Assembly (NCBI GenBank): GCA_002450895.1
Contig: DKAR01000104.1
Coordinates: 1-5,904, forward strand
Length of the DNA stretch: 5,904 bases
From: Proteobacteria bacterium UBA6921
GTDB taxonomy: Bacteria; Pseudomonadota; Gammaproteobacteria; SG8-11
Reading direction: 5' to 3'
Shown here: positions 4,141 through 5,904 of the stretch, piece after piece
Layout: every line of letters begins with the position of its first letter
Position numbering within the stretch: the first letter of the stretch is position 1
Translations under genes and position numbers: made by a program
Notes under the pieces: generated by a model
The model's database searches: none
Told to the model about the DNA's origin: nothing
What the model saw: the letters and a program-made list of their open reading frames with translations, nothing else

Positions 4141-4970
4141 TTCGGCTGCTCCTTCTTCTCTTGCATCCTCTTGGCTCGATCCGCAATGGACTGTTCGGCT
4201 TTCTGCAAACTTGTCGCCGGTATGTTTTCGAGCGCATCGACTTTGAGGAAATCCAGGAGCTTCTTGATATAGGCGTCACGGTTCTTTTCGTTGGTGACGC
4301 CATCGATCTTCTTGTTCAGTGCGGCCAGCTGATTGCTTGAGATAATCTCAATCGGTTCGCTGTCATTACCGTCGTCGTCGCCTACACCTTTCGCGGCAAG
4401 TCCAAGAACCGCCAACAAGGTTGCGGATTCAAGATAGGTAACGGTCGATTTGATCTGTTGGAGCGGGTTCTTCTTCCCGGAGTCGTCAGGAGGTCCATTC
4501 AGAGAAACCGATTCAGAGTGTCCGCCTTCGTGCGTGACAATACAGGACACGCTGATTCGTCCTTCCTGGCTCAATGACCATCGAGCGGAAAGCCCTTGCA
4601 GCGACAGAGCGGGCGATACTTTGTTCGTGATTTCCGCCAATGACGAGTACATGGAATCGTACTGCACGTTTCGCAAGTCCTTCAGAATCTCGGGAGGATT
4701 TGCCTTAAATCGCGCCATCGCGCGCGTGAACTCCTTACGCGCCTCGTTCGCTTCCATCCGCTCCTGAAGCGCAATCAAACGCTCCAATGTCTGCATATCC
4801 GCGCCGCGTTCAAATGCAGAGGCCAGTAAATGCGCAGGGGTCGGTGCTGGCCCTGCTGATGAGATCTGGTAATACCCTCGCACCGGCTGTACTGAGTGCA
4901 TTTCAGGGGTTGGTGGAGTCACAACCGAAACCGATTCGGCCTCGACAGGAGTTTGTTCTTGCGCTTGCAT
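4137..4970 (-). CDS. erf: ERF-family single-strand annealing protein
   Basis: A 277-aa recombinase of the ERF superfamily, which anneals complementary single strands in phage recombination and genome circularisation. A flexible Pro/Thr-rich N-terminus (1-45) precedes the ERF domain, about 60-200: RMEANEARKEFTRAMARFKA, YSSLAEITNKVSPALSLQGLS, the VSCIVTHEGGHSES strand pair, and PLQQIKSTVTYLESATLLAVLGL followed by GDDDGND, matching the family's Q-x-x-x-S-x-x-TY ... LGL/LGI ... DDD pattern. The C-terminal part (about 210-277) is a charged helical tail ending MQEKKEQPK, as is usual for ERF proteins. Start ATG 4970 has GAGG nine bases upstream. It shares an operon with the YqaJ exonuclease, its likely partner. 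Confidence 0.92.
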   Translation of the reverse strand: MQAQEQTPVEAESVSVVTPPTPEMHSVQPVRGYYQISSAGPAPTPAHLLASAFERGADMQTLERLIALQERMEANEARKEFTRAMARFKANPPEILKDLRNVQYDSMYSSLAEITNKVSPALSLQGLSARWSLSQEGRISVSCIVTHEGGHSESVSLNGPPDDSGKKNPLQQIKSTVTYLESATLLAVLGLAAKGVGDDDGNDSEPIEIISSNQLAALNKKIDGVTNEKNRDAYIKKLLDFLKVDALENIPATSLQKAEQSIADRAKRMQEKKEQPK

Positions 4971-4984
4971 GATTTGGTTCCTCT

Positions 4985-5305
4985 CTATTTGTCGTCGTGT
5001 TCGTACTGGATGATTTTCTCTTGATACCGTTCAAGTACCTTCGCGTCCGCCAGTGTTTCGCAGTAGTCGCGCATACGCTGGATAGCGAGGCGTCCTACCA
5101 GTAATTCGTCGCCGGCCAGGGCTGCGTTGTGGAGTGCTGAGCGCAGGGGTTCAGGCGATTCCTGAATCGCCTCGAAACAGGTTTCCTTGCACGCCATGTA
5201 TTCGGCGATCAATTCCGCTCGGGACTGGTCCCAAAGCGTTTTCAGTTCGCGCTCGGTCATGGGGCGCGTGACCGATCCGTAAGTCATACCAACGGCAGTA
5301 GCCAT
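4985..5305 (-). CDS. Hypothetical 106-aa protein upstream of erf
   Basis: Not recognised. Mostly helical and soluble: MTERELKTLWDQSRAELIAEYMACKETCFEAIQESPEPLR, then LLVGRLAIQRMRDYCETLADAKVLERYQEKIIQYEHDDK. ATG 5305 has a strong GGAGGG about nine bases upstream and is preferred. An internal ATG at 5287 (MTYGSVTRP) overlaps the preceding stop as ATGA and is the alternative start. It ends 14 bases before erf. Confidence 0.75.
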   Translation of the reverse strand: MATAVGMTYGSVTRPMTERELKTLWDQSRAELIAEYMACKETCFEAIQESPEPLRSALHNAALAGDELLVGRLAIQRMRDYCETLADAKVLERYQEKIIQYEHDDK

Positions 5306-5481
5306 CCGATCAACCCTCCTATTACCACTCCGACGAAAAACAAAAAGACATCCCGTTTCCGCATCAACGGCGCTCTCTCGACAATCACGTAGGGGCGCGG
5401 GTCGTTGTTGAAAGACGAGTCTGTTACCTGCCTCACGTATGGCGGCTTCACGACGTTGGGGCGGAACGGGATGGTGTTCAT
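5284..5481 (-). CDS. Small C-terminally anchored membrane protein
   Basis: A 65-aa protein with a polar N-terminus (MNTIPFRPNVVKPPYVRQV) and a single C-terminal hydrophobic helix (DVFLFFVGVVIGGLIGWLLPLV, residues 44-65), preceded by RKR. This predicts a tail anchor with the N-terminus in the cytoplasm. The start ATG 5481 shares one base with the preceding stop (TAATG) and has no clear ribosome binding site, so it is probably translated by reinitiation. No family recognised. Confidence 0.7.
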   Translation of the reverse strand: MNTIPFRPNVVKPPYVRQVTDSSFNNDPRPYVIVERAPLMRKRDVFLFFVGVVIGGLIGWLLPLV

Positions 5482-5904
5482 TAATCGATCGACGTATTGA
5501 TCGTGCCGAGGTAAATCTTTTTACCGCTCATCAGGCCGGACAGGATTCCGGTAAATTCTTCAGCGGCTTCCAACAGCGTTTCCTCCTTGCGAACGCTCTT
5601 GAAAGAAAACTGAACCGGAGGCTCGGTTCTGATCGCAACACGGACATGGAAATCGCGTTCTTGCAGACCCAGGTACGGGGCAACCCTGAACACGAAACTA
5701 TCCGGCAACACGCCCGCCATGCTGGTCGCCTGAACGCTTTCAATCAGGCTCTTTGACTCCGACAGGTTTGTCACTGCGCTGGTGCCGGTCGATTTTGCGT
5801 CAAGCTTGAAGTTACGAACCGCGACGATCGACTGTTTTGTTTCCATCGGCTTCCCGTCAGCGAAAGCTGAAGTCATCGGCGCGTAGTCCTCAAGGAACTC
5901 CGCG
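5481..5904 (-). CDS. DUF2303-like protein, C-terminal part, runs off the right edge
   Basis: The frame is open from the window edge (AEFLEDYAP, first codon at 5903) to TAA at 5481, 140 residues seen. The pattern LPDSFVFRVAPYLGLQERDFHVRVAIR, then VQFSFKSVRKEETLLEAAEEF, closely follows the C-terminal half of DUF2303 (YfdQ-like) phage proteins (PEeF...G...Y.v.aRLRYRI...L...YeL.r...v.e.AF). The EFLED just upstream is also a recognisable DUF2303 motif. DUF2303 proteins are usually well over 250 residues, so the start should lie outside the window. The ATG at 5876 is therefore not taken as the start, although it makes an ATGA overlap with another frame. The biochemical role of the family is not established; it often sits near phage recombination genes. 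Confidence 0.75.
   Translation of the reverse strand, partial: AEFLEDYAPMTSAFADGKPMETKQSIVAVRNFKLDAKSTGTSAVTNLSESKSLIESVQATSMAGVLPDSFVFRVAPYLGLQERDFHVRVAIRTEPPVQFSFKSVRKEETLLEAAEEFTGILSGLMSGKKIYLGTINTSID

Noticed and set aside
5481..5876. DUF2303-like gene as a complete 131-aa protein starting at 5876
   Set aside because: The open frame continues to the window edge with a family motif (EFLED), and the family is much longer; the ATGA overlap at 5876 with another frame is probably coincidental.

Overview
The window looks like part of the early or recombination region of a tailed phage or prophage of a proteobacterium. Every gene I accept reads on the minus strand, so the biological order runs from high to low coordinates. 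The genes are short and tightly packed, and many share ATGA, GTGA or TAATG stop/start overlaps. The recognisable families (DUF2303, ERF, YqaJ/lambda-exonuclease-like, RDYFAAKA-type, pentapeptide/DUF5758-like) are typical phage genes. All family names come from reading the translated sequence; no search was run.

Right part (5904 to about 1770): a recombination operon. A DUF2303-like gene enters from the right edge. It is followed by a small C-terminally anchored membrane protein, a 106-aa unknown, an ERF single-strand annealing protein, a 77-aa unknown, an RDYFAAKA-type small protein broken by an apparent one-base frameshift, a long TolA-like coiled-coil protein, a YqaJ-type exonuclease and a two-helix membrane protein. 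ERF plus exonuclease is the classical two-component annealing system: the exonuclease resects double-strand ends and ERF anneals the exposed strands.

Left part (about 1770 to 1): small accessory genes in an unusually mosaic layout. Two perfect 85-bp copies of a non-coding segment (631-715 and 1417-1501) each carry a good sigma70-type promoter firing leftward (TTGACC, 17 bp, TAGACT). One drives a three-gene set (76-aa unknown, 71-aa unknown, 63-aa RHH-like protein). The other drives a pentapeptide-repeat protein with a DUF5758-like C-terminus. The predicted +1 of each promoter is the A of an ATG that opens a short leader ORF; in one copy the leader ORF's stop overlaps the start of the pentapeptide gene.

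Most unusual: the junctions between these small units resemble integron attC recombination sites read on the plus strand. There is one nearly complete site (1516-1576), a compact or truncated one (1137-1175), an isolated left half (1711-1735) and a bare GCGTTA-type boundary (717-723). The genes would then be reverse-oriented cassettes carrying their own promoters. No integrase is visible and most right- or left-end cores are degenerate, so this is a hypothesis from pattern resemblance, not a demonstrated integron.

No tRNA, rRNA, CRISPR array, insertion sequence or gene-free stretch longer than 300 bases was seen.
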